A DNA stretch of 64,000 nucleotides from Rhodanobacteraceae bacterium (GCA_016717705.1 JADKFD010000098.1:1-64000); one strand, 5' to 3'. Counted from the first letter of the stretch, positions 52,626 through 61,858 are shown. A program made the numbers and translations. The notes: generated by a model not told the origin, from the sequence alone.

Positions 52626-55600
52626 TCACCCCACCAACCTCGTCGCCTCGGCCAGATCCACGCTGACCAGGCGCGACACGCCGGGTTCGCGCATGGTGAC
52701 GCCGGCGAGCTGGCTGGAGGCTTCCATGGTGACCTTGTTGTGCGAGACCACCAGGAACTGCACGCTCTTGCTCATCTCGACGACCATCTGGCTGAAGCGG
52801 CCGACATTGGCTTCGTCGAGCGGGGCGTCGACCTCGTCGAGCAGGCAGAACGGCGCCGGGTTCAGACGGAAGATCGAGAACACCAGGGCCACCGCGGTCA
52901 GTGCCTTTTCGCCACCGGACAGCAGGCCAATGCTCGCCGGCTTCTTGCCCGGCGGACGGGCGATGATGTTGACGCCGGTCGACAACAGGTCCTCGCCGGT
53001 CAGTTCCAGGTAGGCGTGTCCGCCGCCGAACAGGCGCGGGAACAGTTCCTGGACGCCGGCGTTGACGCGATCGAAGGTCTCCTTGAAGCGCGTGCGCGTC
53101 TCGCGGTCGATCTTGCGGATGGCGTCGTCGAGGGTCTCCAACGCCTCGGTCAGATCGGCATGCTGCGCGTCCAGATACACCTTGCGCTGCGACAGCTCGT
53201 CGAGTTCCTGGATCGCCGCCAGATTGACCGGCTCCAGGCGCTTGATGCGCTGTTCCAGGTCCACGAGCCGCGATTCCCAGGCCGGCAGCGTTGCCTCCGG
53301 ATTGAGCTCGGCGAGCACCGCATCGCGCTCGAAACCCTCGGCGTGCAGCGCCTGTTCCAGCGTTTCGGCCTTGATGCGGATCGCCTGTTCACCGAGCTGC
53401 GCCTGGCTCTTTTTCTCGCGCGCCTGGGCCAGTTGATGATCGATGCGCTGACGCTCGAAGTCCTGCTTGCGCAGGCGCTGGTCGAGTTGCTCCAGCAACT
53501 GCCGCGCCGAACCCAGGCGCTGATCGACGATCACGCGCTGATCGAGGTGCAGGCGCAGTTCCTCGTCGAGCTTGGGCATCGGGCCCTCGGCTTCGGCCAG
53601 TTGTTGCTCCAGTACCTGGCGACGTTGCCCCAGTTGCGCCAGTTGCGCCTCGATGCGGGTGATCGCCGCACCCAGCGACTGCGCCGCGGTGCGCTTGGAC
53701 TCGACCGACAGCGCCAGCTGACGTTCGCCCTCTTGCGCCTCACGCGCGCCGCTGCGGGCAGACTCGCGTGCCTGGGTCAGGCGCTGGCGCTCGCTTTCGA
53801 GCTGCTCGCGGTCTTCCGCCAGGGTCTCCAGCCGCGCCATTTCGCCATTGAGCTTGCCGCGCGCCTCGCGCGTCTGCAGTTCGGACTGGTTGATCTGTTC
53901 GCCCAACTGCTCGCGCTCGCGGGCGATGGCTTCGCGGCGCTGCTTCTCCTGATCGACCTTGCCTTCGTGGCTGCGCACGCGACCGCCGAAGTCGGCCAGT
54001 TTGCGATGCGCCGCGTACAAGGCGGTCTGCGCCATTTCGCGCGCCCGCTCGGCCTCGCTGAGCACGCTGCGACAACGCGTCTGCGCGTCTTCCAGTTCCG
54101 CGATGCGCGCATCGCCAATCTCGATCTGCTGCTTCAGCGCATCGATCTCGCGACCACGCTGGATCACGCCCTCGTGACCCTGGCTGCCGCGGTCGATGCG
54201 CCGCCAGCCCGGTCCGAACCAATGGCCGTCGGCGGTGATGGCGCTCTGATGCGCTGCCAGACCTGACGCCAGCTCGCGCGCACTGTCGGCATCGGCCGCC
54301 GTCATCACGCCGTCGAGCCATGCAGCCAGGGCTGCCGGGCCGCGAACCTTGGCTGCCAGCGTACCTGCGCGCCCCGGCGCCTGGGTGGTCGTCGCGTCGA
54401 TCAGCGTCAACACGCCCTTGGGCAGGGTTGCCAGATCGATGTCGCGCGTCGTGGCCGAGTCGATGACGATCGCCTCCAGGGCCATGCCCAGAGCGATTTC
54501 GACGGCGCTCTCCCAGCCGGGTTCGACCTCAAGCAGTGCGCCCAGTCGCGGCGCCTGCTGCAACTGGTGGCGCGCCAGCCAGGCTGCGAGATCACGCTTG
54601 TCTTCGCCCAGCGCCGCGTGTTGCAGCGCCTCGAGCGAAGCCAGGCGTCCGCGCGCTGAACTCAATTGCTGGCGTTCGGTGTTCAATTGCGTCTGCGTAG
54701 CGCGCTGCGCCTGCTCGGCGGCGGCCAGCGCGGTCTTGCGCGTTTCCAGCTCGGCCGACAAGGTCTCGACCGTCTCTTCTTCGACGGCAAGGCTTTCGCG
54801 CAGCGCGTTCAGTTCATCGGCGCTGCCGCGCGCGCTCAGCATCGCGGTCTCCGAATCGAGGATCTCGCGGCGCTTGATCGCCTGATGTTGCTGGCGTTCC
54901 AGATAATCGATGCGGGTGCGCTCGACCTCTGCCGCCTTGGTCGCATCGCTGGCTGCGCGATTCAGCGCGTCGGCGCGTGTCTGCCATACGCTCAAGGCGC
55001 TCTCGGCACTCGCCAATGCATCGCTGCGCTCGGCGGCGGCGTCAGCCAACGCGTTCAGCCGCGGCTGTTCGCGGTCCAGTGCCTGTTGCAGCAACACCTG
55101 CTGGTCGCGATCCAGGCGCAGCTGTTCGTCCAGATGCTGGCGTTGGGCGCCAGCCTCACCGAGTTCGCGCTTGAGACGGGCAATGGTGTCGCGGCGGAAG
55201 GCCAGTTGCTGCTCGACGCGCGCGATCTCGGCGCCGATCTGGTAATGCTCGGCCTGGACCACACGAAAGCTCTCTGCCGCTTCGCCGTGCTGCGCGCGCG
55301 CCAGTTCGATGTCGGCCTCGTTGCGGGTCTGGTCTGCCGCCAGTTGCTCCACCAGCAACTCGGTCTGCTTGAGCTTGCCCATTTCGGCGTCGAGCAGCGT
55401 CGCCAGTGCGCGCCAGCCGAGCACCTTGAATTCGGCGTCGACCTTGCGCTGTTCGGCGCGCAGTTCGGTCCAGCGCTCGGCCTGTTTCGCCTGTCGCCGC
55501 AGGTGTTCGAGCTGCTTTTCGACCTCGTCGCTGACGTCTTTGAGGCGCTCCAGGTTCTCCCGCGTGGCGCGCATGCGCGACTCGGTTTCCTTGCGCCGTT

Positions 55601-56123
55601 CCTTGTACTTGGAGATGCCGGCGGCCTCTTCCAGGTGCACGCGCAGATCGTCCGGGGCCGCCTCGACGATCTGCGAGATCATGCCCTGCTCGATGATCGC
55701 GTAGGAACGTGGACCCAGGCCGGTGCCGAGGAACAGATCGGTGACGTCGCGGCGGCGGCATTTGGTGCCGTTCAACCAGTATTGCGACTGGCTGTCGCGG
55801 CCGACCACGCGGCGCACGGAAATCTCGTTGTAGGCGGCGAATTCGCCGAGCACGCTGGCGTCGGAGTTGTCGAAGATCAGCTCGACCATCGCCTGGCCGA
55901 CCGGCTTGCGCTCGGTGGTGCCGTTGAAGATGACATCGGTCATCGAATCGCCGCGCAAACGACTGGCGGCGGACTCGCCGAGCACCCACTTCACGGCGTC
56001 GATGATGTTCGACTTGCCACAGCCATTCGGCCCGACAACGGCGGTCATGTTGGTAGGCAGGTGCAAGGTCGTCGGATCGACGAAAGACTTGAACCCGGCC
56101 AATTTGACGGTGGCGAGGCGCAT
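52626..56123 (-). CDS. smc: SMC, chromosome segregation ATPase
   Basis: A 1165-aa SMC. The N-terminal head has KLAGFKSFVDPTTLHLPTNM and Walker A VVGPNGCGKSNIIDAVKWVL. Two long coiled coils flank a hinge (about residues 500-640, with GAL..V..GWE..V). The C-terminal head has the signature LLSGGEKALTAVALVFSIFR and Walker B CLLDEVDAPLDEANVGRF. ATG 56123 is preceded by AGGAG-like CCTCCTG on this strand and sits four residues before the conserved start. The frame is uninterrupted over 3.5 kb. In many relatives zipA and ligA follow; here ltaE does. Confidence 0.97.
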   Translation of the reverse strand: MRLATVKLAGFKSFVDPTTLHLPTNMTAVVGPNGCGKSNIIDAVKWVLGESAASRLRGDSMTDVIFNGTTERKPVGQAMVELIFDNSDASVLGEFAAYNEISVRRVVGRDSQSQYWLNGTKCRRRDVTDLFLGTGLGPRSYAIIEQGMISQIVEAAPDDLRVHLEEAAGISKYKERRKETESRMRATRENLERLKDVSDEVEKQLEHLRRQAKQAERWTELRAEQRKVDAEFKVLGWRALATLLDAEMGKLKQTELLVEQLAADQTRNEADIELARAQHGEAAESFRVVQAEHYQIGAEIARVEQQLAFRRDTIARLKRELGEAGAQRQHLDEQLRLDRDQQVLLQQALDREQPRLNALADAAAERSDALASAESALSVWQTRADALNRAASDATKAAEVERTRIDYLERQQHQAIKRREILDSETAMLSARGSADELNALRESLAVEEETVETLSAELETRKTALAAAEQAQRATQTQLNTERQQLSSARGRLASLEALQHAALGEDKRDLAAWLARHQLQQAPRLGALLEVEPGWESAVEIALGMALEAIVIDSATTRDIDLATLPKGVLTLIDATTTQAPGRAGTLAAKVRGPAALAAWLDGVMTAADADSARELASGLAAHQSAITADGHWFGPGWRRIDRGSQGHEGVIQRGREIDALKQQIEIGDARIAELEDAQTRCRSVLSEAERAREMAQTALYAAHRKLADFGGRVRSHEGKVDQEKQRREAIAREREQLGEQINQSELQTREARGKLNGEMARLETLAEDREQLESERQRLTQARESARSGAREAQEGERQLALSVESKRTAAQSLGAAITRIEAQLAQLGQRRQVLEQQLAEAEGPMPKLDEELRLHLDQRVIVDQRLGSARQLLEQLDQRLRKQDFERQRIDHQLAQAREKKSQAQLGEQAIRIKAETLEQALHAEGFERDAVLAELNPEATLPAWESRLVDLEQRIKRLEPVNLAAIQELDELSQRKVYLDAQHADLTEALETLDDAIRKIDRETRTRFKETFDRVNAGVQELFPRLFGGGHAYLELTGEDLLSTGVNIIARPPGKKPASIGLLSGGEKALTAVALVFSIFRLNPAPFCLLDEVDAPLDEANVGRFSQMVVEMSKSVQFLVVSHNKVTMEASSQLAGVTMREPGVSRLVSVDLAEATRLVG

Positions 56124-56363
56124 CAGGAGGCAATCGCAGGAAACTGGGAGGCCGCCAGCGCCGGCAGCACCAAGTTGTGCGCCCACGGACAGCGGGCCGC
56201 CGACTATACCATTGTGGCCGCAGGCGCCTCCTCGGGATGCCCGAGATACCTCGGCTCCGCCGCACCAAGGCGAGCCCGGTCACGCCGGATATCACCGACC
56301 GGGCTTGCCGAAAAGCGTGGTCAGCGCGATCCTGCGCAAACGACTGACGAATAAAGGAAACCA

Positions 56364-56807
56364 GTGGACCTGACCCTCATCGCAGTCTCTGGCCTCGCAG
56401 CTGCAGCGCTCGTCGCGGGCGTCCTGGTATGGCGCAACCGTCAACGACGGCGGCTTCTGGGCGAACTCGCCGACCTGCCGGCGCGCGTGGTCAACCCGCG
56501 CCTGTACACCAAGCTCCGGCGCATCCGCGTGTGGCAGCTGAATGTCGAGCAACCGGCAAAGGCCTGCAGCTGGGCGCGCGATGCGCGCGGTCAGCGTTTC
56601 CGCGCCGAATCCTCGGTGCCACTGCCGATTGCCGGATGCGGCAAGCAGTGCCGCTGCCGCTACGAACCCATCACCGAGAATCGTCGCCACAAGCGGCGGG
56701 TGGACCCGATCGACCAGCCGGAATTGAGTCTGGGCCAGAGCGGCACCGATCGCCGCCAGGTGCGCGGCAGGCGCAAGGAAGACCAGTGGCAGGGAACGCA
56801 GCGCTGA
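56364..56807 (+). CDS. Hypothetical membrane-anchored basic protein with a Cys cluster
   Basis: A 147-aa protein beginning at GTG 56364 with a good Shine-Dalgarno (AAAGGAAA). Residues 4-22 form one transmembrane helix (LIAVSGLAAAALVAGVLVW) followed by RNRQRRR. Later there is PIAGCGKQCRCRYEPITENR, three closely spaced cysteines followed by HKRRVD, then an Arg/Gln/Asp-rich tail. The CxxxCxCxY pattern suggests metal binding, but I do not recognise the family. Divergent from smc. Confidence 0.6.
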   Translation: MDLTLIAVSGLAAAALVAGVLVWRNRQRRRLLGELADLPARVVNPRLYTKLRRIRVWQLNVEQPAKACSWARDARGQRFRAESSVPLPIAGCGKQCRCRYEPITENRRHKRRVDPIDQPELSLGQSGTDRRQVRGRRKEDQWQGTQR

Positions 56808-57145
56808 GATTGCCGCTGGCTTGGATCAGGCCCGCACGTTCCAGTCGGAGCGCTCGCCCTCGAATCGAGCTGTCGCGGCACATGCGGCAGCGGCCTCTGC
56901 ACGCGTGCTTTGCCGGCAATGGTAGCCGGGACTTTCAGCGAACAGATCGTAAGTTATTGAAAAGGTCACGTTGTCTGCGCAGCAGACTACGTGACGCTCA
57001 GCCGTGTCACGTAGGCCGCTACGCGGCCAACGTGACCTACGTCCGGATGATCGATGCGCGAACAAGCGCACCGCCAGGGGGCAATCAGCGCTCACCGAAC
57101 TTTCGCGGAGACAACTGGTGCTTCCCCCGATCGAGGGCGCCCCAT
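56808..57145. other. Intergenic gap with two palindromic repeats
   Basis: About 340 bp between two converging genes. It contains two neighbouring copies of the GTCACGTAGGCCGC family: a variant GTCACGTTGTCTGC-GCA-GCAGACTACGTGAC (56965-56995) and a canonical GTCACGTAGGCCGC-TAC-GCGGCCAACGTGACC (57006-57040). I see no gene in it. Confidence 0.55.
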
Positions 57146-58021
57146 TCAAGCCGCCTTTGACTTCGGTATTCGACCCTTGCGCACGGGTACGCGCGGCGCG
57201 CTGGCCGGCACCTGCAGCATCGCCTTGAACACCCGCAGCAGTGCTTCGAGGTCATAGCGATTGTGCTGCATCACCCGCAGCAGATCGCGCGTGTGGCCGC
57301 GCGCCAGGAACTCACGCCAGGCGCGCGGCGCCTCGCTGCCGGGCAGATCGTCGTGACGCTCGCGCCCGACCAGCATGCGTTCGGCGGTAACCAGCCGACA
57401 ATCACTCCAGACACCGCGAAACGCGCGGCGCACCGGGTACAACAGGTCCCAATGCGCGGCCTCATGAGCCCGCGAGGCGAGTCCATGCAGGGTCTCCAGA
57501 GTGCGCATCGCCGGTACGTCGAAGCGTTTGCCGTTGTAGCTGACCAGATGTGCGTCGCCCGCGCATTCGTCCACCCAGGCCCTGACCAGCGCCTCCTCAG
57601 CGGCCGGACTGGTCATCAGGTACTGGCGCAGCAGCCAGCCATCCCCCTGCCAGCGCAGCACCCCAAGCAAGAACACCTTGAGGCCGGCACCGCCGCACAA
57701 TCCGCTGGTTTCGGTGTCGAACAAGCGCAATTGATCGATGGCGACCGTGGATTCCGGATCCCACGGCGGCCGCAGCGCATCCGGCAAGTCCAATCCTGCC
57801 AGTTTCAGCCGGAGCGCACTGACGCGCACCTCGTGCAGGCGCAAGCCGGGCGCAAGCTCGACGCCGGGCAGCGCCGGTGTGTCCTGTGGCGTGTGTCCCT
57901 GGCGTTCGCGCGCCAACAGGCGCAGACGCGCCAGGCGTTCGCTCCACTCGGCATCGGGAGTGACCACCGCCGGGGCCGTCTGCCCTCTCAGCTGCCCCAG
58001 CCTGGCGCGCAGATCGAGCAT
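57146..58021 (-). CDS. mrfB: MrfB/YprB-like RNase H-fold exonuclease
   Basis: A 291-aa DEDD-type nuclease with a YprB-like domain. The catalytic motifs are LRLFDTETSGLCGGAG (Asp, Glu), LVSYNGKRFDVPAMRTLE (Asp) and VMQHNRYDLEALLRV (His, Asp). It lies 12 bp after the MrfA-like helicase gene on the same strand. In Bacillus subtilis the pair MrfA-MrfB (YprA-YprB) acts in a repair route for mitomycin C damage independent of UvrABC; the same role is inferred here. The C-terminal tail is very basic (RKGRIPKSKAA). Confidence 0.82.
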   Translation of the reverse strand: MLDLRARLGQLRGQTAPAVVTPDAEWSERLARLRLLARERQGHTPQDTPALPGVELAPGLRLHEVRVSALRLKLAGLDLPDALRPPWDPESTVAIDQLRLFDTETSGLCGGAGLKVFLLGVLRWQGDGWLLRQYLMTSPAAEEALVRAWVDECAGDAHLVSYNGKRFDVPAMRTLETLHGLASRAHEAAHWDLLYPVRRAFRGVWSDCRLVTAERMLVGRERHDDLPGSEAPRAWREFLARGHTRDLLRVMQHNRYDLEALLRVFKAMLQVPASAPRVPVRKGRIPKSKAA

Positions 58022-58033
58022 CGCACGCGGGGC

Positions 58034-60505
58034 TCAGTGCAGCCCGGGCGCCGGCAACGCGGCGAACTCGATGCGCTCCGCAGCCGCGCCTTCCGGTACG
58101 CGCAGCAGCGCGAGCACGCGCAGAGCGCTGCTCTTGGGCGCGCGCTGCTCGTCGCCGCTCAGAATCGGCCCCACGCAAGCCGGACAGCCCGGACCACAGC
58201 GACAGCCTGACACCAGCCCAATGGCCGCGGACAACAATTCCTCGCGGCGTTCGAACAACGGACGCGACAGGCCGATTCCACCCGGATAGTTGTCGTACAG
58301 GTACACCGCCGGGGCGAACTCGGCCACGGCATTGACGTCGAGCACCTCGCCGGAGGCGCTGCGCATCTCGCCGCGCCCCTTGCTCGACACCTGCGCCGAC
58401 CAGTCGTTGTCGCCGCTGCCGACCGCCTTGCCCAGATCGCGCGGTTCGCACATCGACAGCAGGGTCGCGACGGTGTGCAGCGCGTAAGCGGCGCCGAGAA
58501 AGCCGTCGAGCGCCTCGAAACGGGTGCGGAACTCGCGGTCGATCGCCTGCGGCGACAGTCGCCACCAGACCGAAGTGGTCTGCAGTTCCTGATCCGGCAA
58601 GTTGACCGGTCCGTAACCGATGTTCTCGTGGCTGTAGTAGCGAATCTTCTTGTAGCCGGTGACCCGACGCACCACATGCACCTCGCCGTGCTGCGCCGCG
58701 CCCTCGCCCGACTGCGCCTGGCCAAACTCGGCCAAGGGCTTCAACCGGGTGTAGTCGATGGCGTCGGTGTAGTAATCGACATGGGTGCGCGTGACATAGG
58801 CCTTGCGCCCCACCCAGTCGAGCTTTTCGACCTGCCACGGCACCGATTGCACCATGTAGATCGCGCCTTCGTACAAGGTCAGCGCCGCCGACGAGTAATC
58901 GACCTCGGCAATGATGGTCTGCTTGCCATTGGTGCGGTCGACGACCACGAAGTTGCCGTCGGCGACCGAGCGCAGATTGATCGCATTGGCCGGATAGCTG
59001 TCGTCGATCCAGTGCCAGCGCGCACCATCCCGATGCAGCACGCCCTCCTCGCTCAGGTATTCGAGAAACTCGCGGATATCGCGTTCGCCATAGCGATCAG
59101 CCTCGGTGAACGGCAGTTCGAAGGCAGCGCAGCGGATGTGATCGAGCAGGATCAGCAACTGATCCGGGTCGATGCGCGCGTGCTCCGGCGACTGATCCAG
59201 AAAGTAGCTCGGGTTGCGCACCACGAACTGGTCGAGCGCATCGCTGCTGGCCACCATCACGCCAAGCGCCGATTGCTGCCGACGCCCGGCGCGGCCCAGC
59301 CGTTGGCGGGTGGCGGCAATGCTGCCGGGATAGCCGCACAGCAGCGCCACGTCCAATGAACCGATATCGACACCCAGTTCCAGCGCCGAGGTGCTGACGA
59401 TGGCGTCGATGGCGCCCTGGCGCATCAGTTTTTCGGTCAATCGACGCTCGTCCGGCAGATAGCCGCCGCGATAGGCGCGCACCCGCGCCGGTTTGCGCGG
59501 ATCGTGGTCGAACACATCCTTGAGGTATTTGGTCAGCACCTCGACCATCAGCCGCGACTGGGCAAAGACGATCGCTTTCAATCCCGCCTTGAGCGTCAAC
59601 CGCGCCAGCTTGCTGACCTGCGAGCGCGCCGACGCCCGGATGCCAAGATCCGGGTTGATCGGCGGCGGATTCCAGAACAGCAGATGGCTGGCGCCGCGCG
59701 GCGCGCCGCTGTCGCAGATCGCGTGCATCGGCAGACCGGTGAGCGCCTGCGCATGCTGCTGTGGATTGCCGATGGTCGCCGAACAGCAGATGTATTGCGG
59801 ACGCACGCCGTAGAAATCGCAGATGCGCTGCAAGCGCCGCAGCACATTGGCCACATGCGCGCCAAATACCCCGCGATAGCTGTGGACTTCGTCGATGACG
59901 ATAAAGCGCAGCGACTGGAAGAACTGCGCCCACTTGGTGTGATGCGGCAGGATCGCCTGATGCAGCATGTCCGGATTGGTGACGACGATATCGCCCTTGG
60001 TGCGGACAGCCTGGCGCGCGTCGGATGGCGTGTCGCCATCGAAGGTGTAGGCGCGCACACCCAGTTCGGCGGCACGATTGAGCTCCATCAGTTCGGCGAC
60101 CTGGTCCTGCGCCAAGGCCTTGGTCGGGAACAGGTACAGCGCCTTGGCTTCGTGCTGCAGCGCCGCGTTCAGCACCGGACCGTTGAAGCACATGGTCTTG
60201 CCGGATGCGGTGGGCGTGGCGATCACGCAATGCGCGCCTTCGTGCAGCACACGCCAGGCCTGCGCCTGATGGCTGTAGAGCTCGCGGATGCCGCGCGACT
60301 GCAGGGCGGCGCGCAAGCGCGGATCGAGGTGGTCGGGAATCGGCTGGTAACGACCCGGCTGAGCGGGCGTGACCGCTTCGGCGGTGATGCAGCCCTGGTA
60401 CTTGCGCTTGAGCCGCCCTACCAGCGCAGCCACGCGATCCGGTGCTTCGGGCTCGACCGCGCCGAAACTCGACTCGACATCCGATACCACGGCGTTTAAG
60501 CTCAC
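58034..60505 (-). CDS. mrfA: MrfA/YprA-like DExH helicase with DUF1998
   Basis: An 823-aa helicase from GTG 60505 (SLNAVVSDVESSFGAVE). Helicase motifs: Q-like ELYSHQAQAW, I ATPTASGKTMCF, II VIDEVHSYRG (DEVH), III CSATIGNP, and VI RQRLGRAGRRQQ. The C-terminal DUF1998 carries a four-cysteine cluster, SGCRCGPGCPACVG, likely a zinc site. This architecture is that of MrfA/YprA, a 3'-5' helicase in interstrand crosslink or mitomycin repair. Its promoter shares a 45-bp gap with lexA, which contains GTTC-N7-GTTC, so SOS control is likely. Confidence 0.88.
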   Translation of the reverse strand: MSLNAVVSDVESSFGAVEPEAPDRVAALVGRLKRKYQGCITAEAVTPAQPGRYQPIPDHLDPRLRAALQSRGIRELYSHQAQAWRVLHEGAHCVIATPTASGKTMCFNGPVLNAALQHEAKALYLFPTKALAQDQVAELMELNRAAELGVRAYTFDGDTPSDARQAVRTKGDIVVTNPDMLHQAILPHHTKWAQFFQSLRFIVIDEVHSYRGVFGAHVANVLRRLQRICDFYGVRPQYICCSATIGNPQQHAQALTGLPMHAICDSGAPRGASHLLFWNPPPINPDLGIRASARSQVSKLARLTLKAGLKAIVFAQSRLMVEVLTKYLKDVFDHDPRKPARVRAYRGGYLPDERRLTEKLMRQGAIDAIVSTSALELGVDIGSLDVALLCGYPGSIAATRQRLGRAGRRQQSALGVMVASSDALDQFVVRNPSYFLDQSPEHARIDPDQLLILLDHIRCAAFELPFTEADRYGERDIREFLEYLSEEGVLHRDGARWHWIDDSYPANAINLRSVADGNFVVVDRTNGKQTIIAEVDYSSAALTLYEGAIYMVQSVPWQVEKLDWVGRKAYVTRTHVDYYTDAIDYTRLKPLAEFGQAQSGEGAAQHGEVHVVRRVTGYKKIRYYSHENIGYGPVNLPDQELQTTSVWWRLSPQAIDREFRTRFEALDGFLGAAYALHTVATLLSMCEPRDLGKAVGSGDNDWSAQVSSKGRGEMRSASGEVLDVNAVAEFAPAVYLYDNYPGGIGLSRPLFERREELLSAAIGLVSGCRCGPGCPACVGPILSGDEQRAPKSSALRVLALLRVPEGAAAERIEFAALPAPGLH

Positions 60506-60510
60506 AGCCT

Positions 60511-60525
60511 GTTCTCTTTCCGTTC
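60511..60525. promoter_or_regulatory. Candidate LexA box GTTC-N7-GTTC between mrfA and lexA
   Basis: GTTCTCTTTCCGTTC is an exact match to the direct-repeat SOS box known from Alphaproteobacteria. A third related word, GAGAACC, lies at 60543-60549 just before the lexA ATG. The 45-bp gap must contain promoters for both divergent genes, so LexA bound here could repress both. Confidence 0.6.
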
Positions 60526-60550
60526 TCCCAAGGCTCAGCGTAGAGAACCA

Positions 60551-61183
60551 ATGGAAAACACGCAAGCGCTTTCTTTGACGGCCGGACAACGTCAGTTGTT
60601 CGAACACCTGTGCGAACGCCGCGCGCGCGGTCTGGCGCCAGCGACGCTCGATCAGCTCTGCGGTGAACTCGGTCTGTCCTCGCGCGGCTCCTTGCACAAA
60701 CAGGTCAGCGCGCTGATCGACGCCGGCCTGGTCGAGCCGATGGATGGCAAACAACGCGGCGTGCGCTTGCGCGCCTTGGCGCCAATGGCCACGGCGGAAA
60801 ACGACGACACCCTGCCGCTGCTCGGCAAGATCGCGGCCGGGCGTCCCATCGATGCGCTTTCCGGCGCCGAGCGTGTCCAGGTGCCCGCCGCGATGCGACC
60901 GCGAGGTGAGGGCTACGCGTTGACCGTGCAGGGCGATTCGATGCGCGACGCCGGGATCCAGGATGGCGACGTGGTGATCATCGAAGCACGCGAGCACGCC
61001 CGCCCGGGTGAAATCGTGGTCGCCTTGATCGATGGCGAATCAGCAACCCTGAAACGACTGCGCCCGCGCGGCGGCTGGATCGAACTCGAATCGGAAAACC
61101 CGGAGCACCCCACCCAGCGCTACGCCCCCGAGCGCGTCCAGGTGCAGGGCGTGGTGGTCGGGTTGATGCGACGGTATGTGTAG
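60551..61183 (+). CDS. lexA: LexA SOS repressor (lexA2-like)
   Basis: A 210-aa LexA. The N-terminal winged helix has LSSRGSLHKQVSALIDAGLV as recognition region, different from the canonical gammaproteobacterial LexA (which reads RSPNAAEEHLKALARKG-like). The self-cleavage bond is Ala96-Gly97 (LGKIAAGRPID). The catalytic dyad is Ser130 (VQGDSMRDAG) and Lys168 (ATLKRL). DNA damage with RecA filament triggers cleavage. The recognition helix resembles what I recall of Xanthomonas LexA2. ATG 60551. Confidence 0.93.
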   Translation: MENTQALSLTAGQRQLFEHLCERRARGLAPATLDQLCGELGLSSRGSLHKQVSALIDAGLVEPMDGKQRGVRLRALAPMATAENDDTLPLLGKIAAGRPIDALSGAERVQVPAAMRPRGEGYALTVQGDSMRDAGIQDGDVVIIEAREHARPGEIVVALIDGESATLKRLRPRGGWIELESENPEHPTQRYAPERVQVQGVVVGLMRRYV

Positions 61184-61209
61184 AGCGAGCTTGTCCGCTG
61201 CTTTCGCTT

Positions 61210-61260
61210 CGTAGAGCGGGCGCTGCGCCGCCTGGCGGGCGCGGGCTGCTCCGCTCTACG
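61210..61260 (+). terminator. Hairpin after lexA, possible terminator
   Basis: CGTAGAGCGG and CCGCTCTACG form perfect 10-bp arms with about 31 nt between them, starting 27 nt after the lexA stop. There is no T-run, so termination is a guess; it may instead be another REP-like element. Confidence 0.4.
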
Positions 61261-61323
61261 AGGCCAGCCCAGAACGGCCCGCTCGCCCTGGTGCGTGCGA
61301 CGTAAAGCCAACATGAAGTTTCA

Positions 61324-61340
61324 GTTCAGCACAACTGAAC
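61324..61340. promoter_or_regulatory. Palindrome GTTCAG-CACAA-CTGAAC upstream of hpf
   Basis: Six-base perfect arms about 80 bp before the hpf start, followed by a further CTGAAC word at 61350-61355. It could be an operator; the GTTC/GAAC words recall the LexA box but the spacing differs. Confidence 0.4.
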
Positions 61341-61421
61341 GACCGAAGCTGAACGGGAACCCTCGTCACAAATAGAGCTCAGACTCCACATTGCCGCACC
61401 GGCATGACCAGGAGCAGCACG

Positions 61422-61763
61422 ATGCAGATTCAAGTCATCGATCAGCAGCAGGTAGATCCGCAACGCCTGCGTTCCATGTTCATCATTCGCGCCCTGCGCG
61501 CACTCGATCGCCTCGCACCCGGCATCCTCAAGATTGTTGGCCGCTTCCGCGACCTGAACGGTCCCAAGGGTGGCGTCGACCACGCCTGTACCATCGAAGT
61601 CGCATTGCGTGACGGCACCCGCTTCCGCGCCGAGGCGCGCGCCGAACAGATACTCACGGCGCTGGATGATGCTCTCGGCCGACTGGTTCGACGCATCGAT
61701 TCGGCACGCAAGCGCCAGTTGACGCGGCGCCACGACAACCTGCTCGCCTACGACGCGGGTTGA
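61422..61763 (+). CDS. hpf: HPF/RaiA-family ribosome hibernation factor
   Basis: A 113-aa short S30AE protein. It begins MQIQVIDQQQVDPQRLRSMF and contains the family core VGRFRDLNGPKGGVDHACTI, EVALRDGTRFRAEARAEQIL and ALDDALGRLVRRIDSARKRQ. Short HPF/RaiA proteins bind the A/P site region of the 30S subunit and silence or dimerise ribosomes in stress. ATG 61422 has AGGAG 7 nt upstream. It is not next to rpoN as the classical hpf is, so it may be a second paralogue. Confidence 0.75.
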   Translation: MQIQVIDQQQVDPQRLRSMFIIRALRALDRLAPGILKIVGRFRDLNGPKGGVDHACTIEVALRDGTRFRAEARAEQILTALDDALGRLVRRIDSARKRQLTRRHDNLLAYDAG

Positions 61764-61774
61764 ACGCGCCTGAC

Positions 61775-61858
61775 GTGGGGGCGACGTGTACGTCGCGATC
61801 AATGCATCGGTTGATGAACCGGTGGCTAGACGGTCGCGACGCAAGCGTCGCTCCTGCA
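61775..61858. repeat. REP-like hairpin, family C (GGCGACG..CGTCGC)
   Basis: GGGGGCGACG-TGTA-CGTCGCGA and TCGCGACG-CAAG-CGTCGCTCC are each palindromic and are also mutually inverted, so they can fold singly or together. A related word pair (GGGGCGACC..GGTCGCTCC) follows trxB at about 41903-41978. Between hpf and the HMCES gene. Confidence 0.65.

Noticed and set aside
52491..54266. Plus-strand frame opposite smc
   Set aside because: Leucine- and arginine-rich shadow of the smc coiled coil; no start signal or domain.
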